From Diphasiastrum complanatum (lineage: Eukaryota > Streptophyta > Lycopodiopsida > Lycopodiales > Lycopodiaceae), in assembly GCA_029204225.1 (NCBI GenBank), contig CM055101.1:43956180-44020179 (forward strand): a stretch of DNA of 64,000 nt, written 5' to 3'. Positions 52,083 to 64,000 of the stretch are shown here, piece by piece (within the stretch, counting starts at the first letter, position 1; each line of letters begins with the position of its first letter). A program made the position numbers and the translations under genes. The notes under the pieces were generated by a model that saw nothing but the letters and a program-made list of their open reading frames with translations, did not search any database and was not told where the DNA came from.

Positions 52083-54144
52083 CTTAGATTAATGTTTTGT
52101 AAGGAGGTCAGTGGGACTATCTCAACCCATTAATTAATAAAGACTATGGGGGGTTGGGACCCTCATGGTATTAGAGTCATAATTAATGGTTTAAAGGCCT
52201 AAAACTCATGATGGTGGATTTGCATGGAACTAGTAGTGACTCATAGGGGAGTGATTGATGCGGTTATGAGGTGTCCTAAAACGTCTCCCAAGACTCCCAA
52301 TCTAGATAGAGCTATAAGAACACAATGGAGAAGTGCAATGGACGAAACCGACCCAACCAATCCTAGATTTCCTCTGATCTAGCCCCTGAGCACTAGGGAG
52401 TTTGGCAAATCACAATGATAGGAAGCGCTTACCAATCCGATAGCATAACGGCCGTAGACTCTCAATGATCCTCATGGACACGGGTGAGGGTATATATAGA
52501 GCGTAGAACCCACCCCATCTGCTCATGCACTGAATCCACATGAAAGCGTACTATCAATCCAAACTAAACTCCCATGCATGTCCACTGTGTTGAAATGTCA
52601 CTTCTAACTTGTCGATCAAACTTGTTAATCTTATGGTTAATGTTCATATTTTGATCCCACACATGTGGAACCTATTCACACATGTGAATGGAAGCCAAAA
52701 GATTACTTGTATATAGTTGGATTTAAGTTAGATCAATCTACACAAGTGTGAACTAGTTTTTTGACTAGAATATATGAAATTGCTATTTGGCACTATTTCC
52801 TTGTATGTAGCTAGCACTTCCATGTGAATGAGTAAATGCTCCCACATACTAAGATGTTGTTCACACGTGTGAAGCTCGTTGTACCTTATCACATGTACAT
52901 ATTCTCCTAGATCCTATTTTGTAGGGAAGATTCCTATTTTCAAGGAGACTAGTAGTTGGATTCTAGCTAGTAGCATAAGTTGACTTTGTGATATGGGAAT
53001 AACTTGCTCCCATTGGTGGATCTAAATGATGTGGCACTCTTCACACGTTCCAGACTTGCTGAATCAGCATACATGCCGTGCTTGTACTTGATCTATAAGT
53101 AGATCACCTTGATCAATGAGAAGTTGATGAGACATTGTGATTCTATGCATTTTGCTTGTGATTTCACCAATAGAATTGTGATTTATGTCTTGTAAGCTAT
53201 CATTAAGTTTAGTACTTTGCTCTTTGCTCAAAGTTCGTATAGGAACTATTTTCCACACATGTGAGGTCGCTCTTGATGTTTATTGAAATTTACATTGGTT
53301 GATCTTGCTAAATACTTGATGATCTACATCTAGATCTTGATCTAATCAATAGAACTTGTTAGATCACTTGATTTGGCAATCGACACCTCTTGAAGATTGA
53401 TTGTACTAATCAATCATTGTCCAAAAATCAGAAAATTTCACATCTTATCAGAGCTTGGTACAAGAGGAATGTGATCAATCATTGATCATATCAAAATTAT
53501 TGGAATTTTGTGTTTTTTGATCTAATCTTGAGTGGGCGAGCTTAAAGAGAGAGATAGCATCATTAGCTTTGGTTCAAATCGAGTTGTGGGCTGCAAGTAT
53601 ATTGTCCACGTGTGAGGCCGTACAGTACCTGTGTGAAGGATTTCCATATTTAAATTTGTCCAAAATCTTGCATACTATCCAAATTTCATGCTTTGTAGTG
53701 CATTGTCTAGATCTAGGTTCAATCTATCAAATGCTAATTATAAAATAGAGGTTTGAATCATTGATGCATTTATTTTGAAGCATTAGGTCAGATCATTAAG
53801 GCTGGTTTGTTCAGATCTTAAGTAGGTGAAGTTAATTCAATCAAGAGAGTGCTAAGATCAAACTTTGAGGGAGTGAAATTGTTAAAAAATTTGAGTGAAT
53901 CTATTATACCATCATCCAACCTTTGGCAAGGTTGATTGGGTCGAGACTAGAAGCTTCTTAATGAACTAGAAGTCTATCTTAGATCATTTATTTTCAAGAA
54001 ATCTTTGTGCATTTCATAAGCAACTCATTCATTATGTCATCCATGGGTGGATTCTTGTTAAAATCTTGTGAGAGACTAACATCCACAAATTATTCCACAT
54101 GGAATCACTAATGGTGATCTATGACCTCAATGCTCTGATACCAT
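52083..54144. other. Non-coding segment between two facing primer-binding sites
   Basis: TGGTATTAGAGT at 52,167-52,178 follows an LTR-like ...ccctca end (plus strand). GCTCTGATACCA at 54,132-54,143 is the same site on the minus strand next to an LTR start. No coding is visible between them. The stretch 52,660-53,640 carries at least seven CACACGTGTG-type palindromes or half-sites (perfect at 52,863), like the arrays at 11,640 and 34,930. Confidence 0.4.
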
Positions 54145-54879
54145 TGTTGAGAAATTGATTAGATGTGAGTTCGATGTTGTCTGCCAGTCTACTGCCTGCT
54201 AGAACAGATCTACAATCCTCCAAAGCGTGGACAGACAATGTTGACCTATGTTGTAATTTGTTTTTGCATTTAACTAGATAAAACCAGTATGTGGAATGAA
54301 TAGTAAACAACTGATTATGAACATATATCAATCCGAAAATAAGGCTTTCAATAACATTCAAAATAAGAGAATCATTTGCATAACATCTATTGTATTAACA
54401 GTGAATTTCTTGTGACAAACCCACACGATGTGTCGGCGTGAGAGAATTTTTGTTTCTCACGACAAATTGATATTCAACATGTTTTCTCGTGTTCGATCTG
54501 TTTATATAGATAGAGAGAAGAAGGTTTAATCTGATCTGAGATTACAAGAACGGCTAAAAGCACATCCTGGCGGTATCCAGATTGTCCATGGAGGGTGACG
54601 TCCTCCTTGTACTTTACCGATCTCCTTTGTGCTTTGAAGCGTGAGATCCGCCACCTTTCGGTCTTCGTGTCTTCTTCGTCTTTCATCCTCGTCATTGAGA
54701 TTTTCTAGGTCCACGAACATTTCTTCTTCGTGTTCGGGTATCCTCCAGTCAACGAGTCATCTTCGGGTCGTTAGTCCTCAAAGCTTTGGTCTTCGTGTCC
54801 GGACAGCTCCCTTGCATTTTTGCAAACTTGAGCTCTAAAGCTAGCAAAGCTTTATGGCTCAAAACATATTATTTCTTCA
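54145..54879 (-). repeat. LTR of copia C (735 bp)
   Basis: On the minus strand it follows the purine tract gagagggagc after the RNase H stop, starts tgaagaaataatatg and ends ctcaaca at 54,145, directly before tggtatcagagc (54,143-54,132). A 3' LTR followed by a PBS suggests two elements sharing one LTR. Confidence 0.5.
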
Positions 54880-55987
54880 GCTCCCTCTCACAGCATGGTA
54901 GTTTTATGACTTCTAGACTCCTCCTCTACCTCTCGAACAAACCTTTGTCGAAGGCCTTGGAGAAGATGTCTGCCACCATCTGCTTCATTCCAATGAAGCT
55001 GGTTTTCAACTCGTTTCTGGTGACTAGGTCCCTTATCAAATGGTACTTGATTGCAATGTGTTTCGTCCTTGAGTGAAACACGAGATCCTTCATCAAGTGT
55101 ATTGTAGAAGTGTTATCCATCTGCAAGATCAGGGTGTCGTCCTCTCATGGCATGATCTTTCTTCTTATACCATTGTCGTGTGGATTGTTTCAGACCATAG
55201 ATACTTCTGTGCATTCGGCATGCATAGGTAGGAAGTGAGTCAGAGATGTAACCTGGAGGTTGATCCATATAGACTTCTTCATCTAGCTCGCCATGTAAGA
55301 ACGATGTCTTCTCATCAATGATGTGAATCCTGAGGTCATATGCAGCTGCATTTGCAAATACTAGGCGTAAGGACGGATGTTTCACCACTGGAGAGATGGT
55401 CTTAGTGTAGTCGATGCCGTACTTTTGAGAGAATCCCTTCGCTACAAGTTTGGCCTTGTATCTTGAAACATATCCATTCGGTCCATACTTGAGCTTGTAA
55501 ACCCATTTACAAGCTCAAGTATGGACCGAATGGATATGGCACTGGTTGTAGTGTCCATACCTCATTCTTCTTCATGGATTCAATTTCTTCATTCATGGCA
55601 TGGATCCATTTGTCCTTGTCTAGACTGTGTATGGCTTTCTCGAATGTTTGTGGTTCGCCACTGAATCCACAAAACTCTTTGGATGTTGAAGGCGCTGCTT
55701 GGCAAAAATCTTGCTGGCGCTCTCCTTTCTCTGGTTGATATCCTAGGAAATTCTTCAGGTACTGCAATGCTCTTGCCTTTGTCTCTTTGGCTAGATCTGG
55801 AACCATCTCGGTTTACAAGAGTTGTAGCTACAGGTAGGCTTGCGGTTCTTTCTTCATCTCGTCGCTCAACTGATGTGGAGTTTGAACATCTTCGTCTTAG
55901 TGTTTGGGTTCTACTCCTTCTGTCATGGTTGACAGATTGTACTACTGCTTTCCTATGTGACAATCTTCACTAGATTCGTTTCTGGCA
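54880..55987 (-). pseudogene. Copia C pol 3' part: RT and RNase H remnants
   Basis: Minus strand: FEKAIHSLDKDKWIHAMNEE and MKKNEVWTLQPV (RT start), a foldback insertion at 55,469-55,538, then VKHPSLRLVFANAAAYDL, HGELDEEVYMDQPPGY and SIYGLKQSTRQWY. RT core and early RNase H are deleted near 55,130, and the tail DNTSTIHLMKDLVFHSRTKH, HLIRDLV and VADIFSKAFDKGLFER follows. Its integrase is at 60,690-61,260; the gap is filled by the non-coding LTR element. Confidence 0.85.
55469..55538. repeat. Perfect palindrome, 33-bp arms with 4-nt loop
   Basis: catatccattcggtccatac... at 55,469-55,501 is exactly mirrored at 55,506-55,538 around ccca. It lies within the copia C RT, where the second arm duplicates coding sequence in reverse. 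Confidence 0.97.
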
Positions 55988-57245
55988 TGTAGATCATGTC
56001 CAAAGGGAGTCGGGAACCACGACTTAGCTTCCCAGCCTTCAACTCTTGCCATCCAAACCCACTTGACATACAAGCAGCCAACTCGCCAACAACGATCAGA
56101 CTTAACCAACTTGAAGTTCCGAAAACCAACATTGAGATCCAACCTGGCGCCATGCCAGATCGAGGGTCCCGATGTGGGTGACTTCCCTCCAAGCAAGCCG
56201 CCCGACATACATCAAACTTGACCAACTCAGCTTCGTTACAAACGAGAAACATCCATTCCAAGCAAGCGGTCTGACTTGCATCAGACTTAACCAATTGAAA
56301 GTTTCGTCACGAGCGCTGGAAGCCAACCTGGCGCCACGCCAGACTGGACAGCCATAAACAGGTAACTTCCACCCAAGCAAGCCATCCAACTCAGCCAACA
56401 GGTTAGAGCCCGTTCCCCAAGAGCTTAACCCATTCACGTTCATGCAAGGAGCACTCAGAACCACAAGCCGCGACAGATATGGAGACAACCAGTTCCTGGA
56501 CCAAATGGTCCCGACAGCATACCGCTGGTGCCACGGACCGAATGGTCTCGACGGCATACCGCTGGCGTCCCATGATACGACCCTCAGCTATGTGCCAACT
56601 TAAAAATTTTGAAAGCGGCCTTACAACTGGCGCTTTTATAGAACACTGAAACCCAGAAGGTAATCAGAGTCAGTGTGAAAAAAATTCCACTTTATTGATA
56701 AATCTGAGAAGGTTACATTTCAAGTGTGTGACCGACCCTAGTCTCCGGGGCGCTAGCATGCCAAGGCGAGAGCCCTGACAACATTCCACCAAGGGAGGCT
56801 GAGACTTGGTTGGAGCTCGCCCTGAGTCGCAACCCGCACTCCCCTATAGTATTGGTGTGATTCGGCACCCCCCCTCATACCAAGCACTCTACCCAAGCTG
56901 GTAAAGCACTTTTTCTCTCTCTAGGATTTTTCTCCTTCTAGAAAGTCATTTTCTCTCTCTAGATTTTATTGATCCTCAGGCTTCCTTTAATCATGCCTAG
57001 ATCGTGTGAGGTGATTGCACATCGATCTGAGCTCTCTAAACTTTGCTAGAACCGATCAAAGATTTTCAGCCATAGGAACTTGGCGCCGATTGGATTCTGG
57101 TCACAGTGGCCCCGAGAGCAGCACCGGCGCCATTGGCGCCGGGAGCAGTAGGGGCACTGTTGGTGCCGGGGACAACTGGGACGCTGCTGGTGCCAAGGAC
57201 AATGCTGGCGCCAGAAGTAAAGCTTATGAAGACAGCTTTACAACA
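55988..57245 (-). repeat. LARD 3' LTR (1,258 bp)
   Basis: Near-identical by eye to 59,463-60,689, with small indels, e.g. an extra caccaagggaggctgag near 56,787. It holds imperfect short repeats rich in GGCGCC (57,105-57,215) and two repeats of accgaatggtc..cggcataccgctgg (56,500-56,570). Confidence 0.9.
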
Positions 57246-59448
57246 TCCACCCCACCTTTATAAAATCTGATGTCCTCATCAGATGTCAAATTAAAGTAAA
57301 GGTGTCTCCCAGTTAAAATAACTATACATTTAAGCTACACAGTACTCAATTTACTGGCCACTTTTTATTAACATTGAAGCTGGCACACCACAAGTCGGAG
57401 GCTCAGCTCTTTGTACTGAAATTACATAACTTGAAAATATATCTTTGTCTGGGAAAAGCGTAGATTTGATATCGCTTTTGTAAAACCCAAGAACCTTATT
57501 AACTGGTGACAGAGGCCTTTCTTTGAAATGTTCGCCCCTGTCGCTTCTGACTTTCTACTTTAGAACTCCTTTGAGCTCCTGATTTGTCCTTGATGCACTT
57601 TGTGTTGAGCTCCCTGAGCTCCAGATTTGATCAGTTCCGCACAAGTATCAAGGCTCCTTGAGCCAAAGAATTTATCGTTTGATTGTCCACTTTATGGTCC
57701 ACTCCGTGCCTTGTTGCTTCTGCACCTTGATTTCTCTCCTTGTCTCAGCCTGATCTTGATACTTTTCCATCTTGGCTCTTTAAGGTAGGCAAAGATTGAG
57801 TACTCTGCAATGCACCTCTCACTTAGCTTGAAGTAGCTCTTTGAATTAGCCCAAATGTAGCCATTGACCTCGTGGAAAGCCAAAGGGTCGCACCAGTTTG
57901 ATCCGCATCCGAACTATCTCTTCGCGTTTGTTTGAAGCACAAACTTGACTTTCACAATTCCATCACTGGTCAGTTGCCTCACAGTCAAAACAAGAAGTGT
58001 ACATCGAGCTTGGCTTCAAGTAGCTCTCTTTGAATCATACACATGCACCCAGAGTTTGCACTAGTCCGATCTCAACGTGAACTGTCTTTTAGCGTCCGTT
58101 CGAAATACCAAGTCTCTCATGCAAGACTCAACTTTCATAGTTCCTTCATTGATCAGCTGCTTACACGTAACACAAGCCAGCGTACTCATATGTTTCCTCA
58201 TCATTGCTGGTCTAGAGATAGCCTATAACAAACTTTCCTTTCCACAACAAAAACTTGTCAACTTATTAGGTCCGAAGTTCGCCAGTCTCCTCATGTGAGT
58301 ATGGCTAGGTCACCTTGAATTTGCCCCCGTTTTGATCAACTTTTATTCAAAATTTGCCCCAAGAGAGAGGTGTGTGTGATAGTTCCCCTCCACTTATAAA
58401 ATCAGCTGATTGGACTTAGAGTAGAGTTCTTCGGACAAAAAGCCTTTCCAACACTTTGCTTCCCATCTGCTAGGATTATGGCTTGATCCAACTTGTTGCC
58501 AATCTCTGAAGAGGATCCTAGTCTTTCCCCTTTGAGGAAAAACCCAACTGATACTGGATATCACCCATGCTCAGTGAGCTTCAATTCCAAAGGTGGCCGT
58601 CCCAAAATGAAGACCAACTGCTCCATAGAAGATCTCCCCTGAAATTGCCCTTTCCAACTTTTGACTTCCTGCTTGCGCCTAGTGGGCATTGTCGCAAATG
58701 AAACTAACCCAAGAAACAGGCTAGCCATCCATCCTTTGCAATCATTGAGTCGTTTCGTTGTCGTTCACGTGCGAGTACTTGAACTGCAAATCCGCCCCAC
58801 AGATTCTGTAGTCCTCTTTGTTTGATGGTATCAGCCTTCAAAAGAAAAGGTTCCTTTTCGAGCCATCAGCTCCTTGTATCACAAGCAATCATGCAAACCA
58901 GGCAAAGCACGAGTACTAAGACTCACCACGAATACATACAAGTAAGACACTCAGGCAGGTTTACTAACAAGTAACAAAGACAAGGTCCCCCTTTGAGATG
59001 GTCCTGCCAACGGACCTTTGCCTGGCCGCGCCCATACAAATCGATCACAGAATCAGCCCACATAGGACACCCCTCTAACTATCCGTGCTTTCACCATTAA
59101 GCAGCACATTGCCTTAGTCACACCCCACCACTTTTTGGTCGATAGCCCTTATAGCTAAACGATTGGCAGCTATTCCGCACCGGCAGCGAACCACCCGTGC
59201 TTTACACCCGAATTCGAACAGCATCTCTGTCCTACATGCAGACGACGCCAGGCCCGAACCGCGAGAACTGACCGTGCTTACACCTCGAGGGCAGCACTTT
59301 GACTCATCAAGTCCCCCGTTCTGTCAACCACCCCGACCGTGGATGCACCCGTGCTTACACTTTGGGCAGCACTTTGCACAACAGTTGTCTTGATGAACCC
59401 CAAACCGTGGCCATTTCCGTGAGATCCGCATAGTTGACCGGCCAATCG
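57246..59448 (-). other. LARD interior, no coding
   Basis: Only short open frames without recognisable domains. Pyrimidine-rich on the plus strand. Bounded by PPT and PBS. Confidence 0.8.
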
Positions 59449-59462
59449 ACTCTGATACCACA

Positions 59463-60689
59463 TGTAGCGCAGGCATCCCAAAGGGAGCCGGGAACCATGA
59501 CTTAGCTTCCCAGCCTTCAACTCTTGCCATCCAAACCCACTTGACATACAAGCAGCCAACTCGCCAACAACGATCAGACTTAACCAACTTGAAGTTCCAA
59601 AAACCAACATTGAGATCCAACCTGGCACCATGCCAGATCGGGGGTCCCGATGTGGGTGACTTCCCTCTAACCAAGCCGCCCGACATACATCAAACTTGAC
59701 CAACTCGAAGCTTCGTTACAAACAAGTAACATCCATTCCAAGCAAGCGGTCTGACTTACATTAGAGTTAACCAACTGAAAGCTCCGTCACGAGCGTTGGA
59801 AGCCAACCTGGTGCCACGCCAAACTGGACAGCCATAAACAGGTAACTTCCACCCAAGCAAGCCATCCAACTCAGCCGACAAGTTAGAGCCCGTTCCCCAA
59901 GAGCTTAACCCATTCACGTTCATGCAAGGAACACTCATAACCACAAGCCGCGGCAGATATGGAGACAACCAGTTCATGGACCAAATGGTCCCGACAGCAT
60001 ACTGCTGGCGCCACGGACCGAATGGTCCCGACGGCATACCACTGGCGTCCCGGGATACGACCCTCAGCTATGTGCCAACTTAAAAATTTTGAAAGCGGCC
60101 TTACAACTGGCGCTTTTATAGAACACTGAAACCCAAAAGGTAATCAGAGTCAGTTTGAGGAAAATCCCACTTTATTGATAAATCTGAGGAGGTTACATTT
60201 CAAGTGTGTGACCGACCCTAGTCTCCGGGGCGCTAGCATGCCAAGGCGAGAGCCATGACAACATTACTTGGTTGGAGCTCACCCTGAGTCGCAACCCACA
60301 CTCCCCTATAGTATTGGTGTGATTCGGCACCCCCCCTCATACCAAGCACTCTACCCAAGCTAGTAAAGCACGTTTTTCTCTCTCTAGGATTTTCTCTTTC
60401 TAAAAAATCATTTTCTCTCTCTAGATTTTATTGATCCCCAGGCTTCCTTTAATCATGCCTAGATCGTGTGAGATGATTGCACATCGATCTGAGCTCTCTG
60501 GACTTCGCTAGAACCGATCAAAGATTTTCAACCATAGGAACTTGGCGCCAGCTGGATTATGGTCACAGTGGCGCCGAGAGCGGCGCTGGCGCCATTGGCG
60601 CTGGGAGCAGCAGGGGCGCTGCTGGCGCCGGAGACAATGCTGGTGCTAGTGGCGCCGAAAGTAAAGCTTATGAAGATAGCTTTACAACA
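59463..60689 (-). repeat. LARD 5' LTR (1,227 bp)
   Basis: See the paired copy at 55,988. It ends two bases before the tRNA-Met type primer site. Confidence 0.9.
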
Positions 60690-61260
60690 CTATCCCACCA
60701 TAGTTTGTGTGGTGTCATGTGAGGAACACCTGATTTGCCTATCCTATTCTGGATGTAGGCAGTAGTAGCTATTGCTTCATCCCATAGCACTCTTGGTGCC
60801 TGCTTCCATGAGTGTCATGTTCTTTCTCTCAGCCACACCGTTGTGTTGTGGTGTGTAGGATTCAGTCCTTCTGTGAAGGATTCGTCGATCATTGCAGAAG
60901 TCAGTGAAGCAGTTTGAGATGTATTTTCCACCATAATCAGTCCTGGTCTGCTTCACTCTGCTTCATGTGCATCTTTCCGCCCAATTCACATATTCTGTGA
61001 ACTTGTCGACTGCATCTGATTTGTTGTGTATGAAGTAGACTCTGGCGAACTTGTTGTAATCGTCAATGAAGTTGATGTAGTACTTCGAGCCTCCTACTGA
61101 GGTCACATCGAAAGGTCCACAGATGTTTGAATGTACCAACTCCAGAATCTTTGTTGTTCTATAGGAGTCTCTGGTGAAAGGAGTTCGGCGTGGCTTTCCA
61201 CGTGACAGCCTACGACAAGATTGGCAGATAGTAGATGCCTATGTGGCTTGCTACACAAGC
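60690..61260 (-). pseudogene. Copia C integrase fragment
   Basis: Minus-strand frames give a zinc-domain remnant (CQSCRRLSRGK), then VHSNICGPFDV (the usual catalytic Asp reads Asn), GSKYYINFIDDYNKFARVYF, TDYGGKYISNCFTDFC (second Asp), TPQHNGVAERKN (catalytic Glu) and AYIQNRIGKSGVP to TPHKLWWD. Frames shift several times. Coding stops at the LARD 5' LTR; RT resumes at 55,987 with some sequence missing between. Confidence 0.8.
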
Positions 61261-61936
61261 CTATGGTAGTCCTACACGTGGCTTACGACATGGGAAGTAT
61301 CAACCCTACATGGTATTCCATGTGGCAGGCCTACGTGGCTTGCACTGTATTTTATTTACTCCACGTTCTCACATTCATGATCGTAGCCGAGGAGTAGTTT
61401 GGCAGAGAGATGGAAAGGATAAGATTCCGCCAGGATCTTGAATGCGTAGAGAGTGTTTGCAATGAATAAATGCAGTAATCTTTAGGCTGCAAGTTCATGT
61501 AGGAAAGCACTCACTTGCGGAGTATGCTCTCGATGCTAGTATCTTGGGCGTACAAATCGTGAGTGGCCAGATTCCCGATGACAAAGTCGAGTTTCAAAGG
61601 CCCAAAGGGGCAAACTTGATTAAAACCATAAGATCGGAACAATCAGGTTCTAATGAGAACAAGTACAGTACAATTGGAAATTAAATTGCTAACTAACAAC
61701 CAAAGCATATGATCGATCATAAAATATCTCGAGCCTGAAGCTATCAGTACTACACATTCTTGGGCGCCAAACAAGACCATGTGCCGACATCCAATACCAT
61801 CAACACCCACTCTCTTTGAGACTACTTTTGGCTCTGGTAATTTATGAAACAAAGATATGCGTTGGCATGCCACATGCACACTTTCACTGCATCTGCTTCT
61901 GGAGAAGGGTATCTGGAGTCTTGTTGTGCACTTGCA
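61261..61936. other. Unassigned DNA
   Basis: Shows a short repeated word cctaygtggcttgc (61,238 and 61,337). No gene recognised. Confidence 0.4.
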
Positions 61937-62940
61937 GCTCAATTTCAACGTCGTTTGACTGAAAATGCCCTTTCTGTTGGGGAGAATGCCACTAAATGGA
62001 CTACTTTCTAACATTCCCGAGAATTGGTCTCGTCTTGTCGAACAGAGTCCGTTTTTCAGACTGTCTATTCCGTCTTGTGCTGCATGCCGAGAAGAACCCA
62101 CAAGACTAAACCGAGATCGAAACGGTTTAGTACTCTCAGCAAAACGTGCATCCAAACTAGAAACCCTAAACGTAGTCCTGGGATTCTAGGCTCGTCGAAC
62201 CAAGAATCGGTCGGATTCAATAAAAAAACGGTCAAAACTTTGGACAGGAGATGTCCACAAGTTCGTGGGCTCAACATGAACCAACAAGATCATTTTAGCT
62301 CAATTCCGACGTTGTTTGTCCGGAAACTCCATTTTTCTTCAGGGAAATGCCACTAAATGGACTACTTTTCAACATTCTCGAGAAATGATCCAGTGTCCTT
62401 GAACGGAGTCCATTTTTTAGACCTTTTGTTCCGTCCTATTCTGCACGTTGAGACGAACCCATAGGCCTAAACCGGACTCCAAACAGTTCAATACTCATAG
62501 TGAAATGTGCATCCAAACCAGAAACCCTAAACGCAGTCTTGGGACTCTAGGCTCGTCGAGCCAAGAATTGGTCAAATTCAATAAAAAATGGTCAAAACTT
62601 TGGATGGGAGGTTTTCATAGGTTTTTGGGCTTGACACAAACTCATAGGACCAATTATTGCTCAATTCTGACGTCGTATGCTTGAAAACGCCCTTCGTGCC
62701 GGGAGGAATGCCACTAGGGCACAGTAAATGGACTATTTTTGGAGTTTTTGAGAAGTGGTCCAGTATTGTTGAATGGGCTCCGTCTTGCATGTCGTCTGTT
62801 CCTTTTAGTGCTGCACATCGAAATGAATCCGTGTCAACAAATCGGGCTCCAAGCAGTTCAGTATGCACAGAGAAACGTGCGTTCAAGCCAGGAACCCTAA
62901 AAGCAATCCAAGGAATTGTAAAGATATCGAATTTTTGAGA
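61937..62940. repeat. 361-bp tandem satellite, about 2.8 units
   Basis: gctcaatt..gacgt..gtttg recurs at 61,937, 62,298 and 62,659, and atgccacta..taaatggacta occurs once in each unit, giving a 361-bp period. Units are clearly diverged from each other. ORFs in it shift in step with the repeat and are not genes. Confidence 0.85.

Positions 62941-64000
<1,060 letters not shown>

Larger units (their letters stand above)
55988..60689 (-). mobile_element. Non-coding LTR retrotransposon (LARD-like)
   Basis: Two long direct repeats (55,988-57,245 and 59,463-60,689) start TGTTGTAAAGC and end ..TACA on the minus strand. The PBS tggtatcagagt lies 2 bp inside the 5' LTR (59,460-59,449), and the purine tract AAAGGTGGGGTGGA abuts the 3' LTR (57,259-57,246). 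The 2.2 kb interior has no gag or pol, so it depended on another element for movement. It lies between the two copia C fragments. Flanking bases do not show a clean 5-bp duplication. Confidence 0.85.

Overview
This is nuclear DNA of a flowering plant. It holds a 13-exon sucrose-phosphate synthase gene with plant introns, the 3' end of a plant-specific AGCVIII kinase, plant Ty1/copia and Ty3/gypsy retrotransposons with tRNA-Met and tRNA-Asp type primer-binding sites, tRNA-derived SINE heads and long (GA/CT)n arrays. Nothing visible fixes the species.

Layout. 1-375: last exon of a D6PK-like kinase, entering from outside the window. 2,040-15,593: a multi-gene block. It carries an animal-like DDE transposase (+), an unknown gene X/Z (-), an array of CACGTG palindromes and a second short motif, a Ulp1 (SUMO-protease-like) gene (+), a ubiquitin-like-fold exon (-) and unknown gene Y (-). 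A copia element (5,327-10,737) sits inside it. A gag fragment (about 15,640-16,476) follows, then a second copy of the block, which is split: its left part lies at 16,477-18,073 and its right part lies inverted at 32,876-36,537. Between these are the 3' half of gypsy element A (18,074-25,150), a reverse-oriented gypsy B 5' end (25,151-29,195) with tandem-repeat leader, CT microsatellites around a short-period minisatellite, and 2 kb of unassigned DNA. At 36,538-37,720 (-) lies the missing first half of gypsy A RT, fused to a copia RT fragment (37,720-38,423). The simplest history is a tandem duplication of the block, then an 18.5 kb inversion (18,074 to 36,538) that split gypsy A and the second block.

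40,121-49,159 (-) is the only complete host gene: sucrose-phosphate synthase, 1,077 aa predicted, with reading phase kept across all 13 exons. Its introns hold a MITE-like element, SINE-like promoters and a GA array. A TATA box and a G-box lie upstream.

50,120-64,000 is repeat-rich intergenic DNA. It holds a SINE head, paired converging primer-binding sites at 52,167 and 54,132, a broken copia C element (54,880-55,987 and 60,690-61,260), a non-coding LTR retrotransposon (55,988-60,689) lying between the two copia C fragments, a 361-bp tandem satellite and simple repeats.

The candidate undescribed system is the duplicated block. If it is one transposon, it pairs a DDE transposase of a type I associate with animals with a deSUMOylase-like protease, a ubiquitin-like domain and at least two unknown proteins, arranged around a central array of palindromic sites. 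Both copies are broken, but at different places, so the gene content can be read by comparing them.
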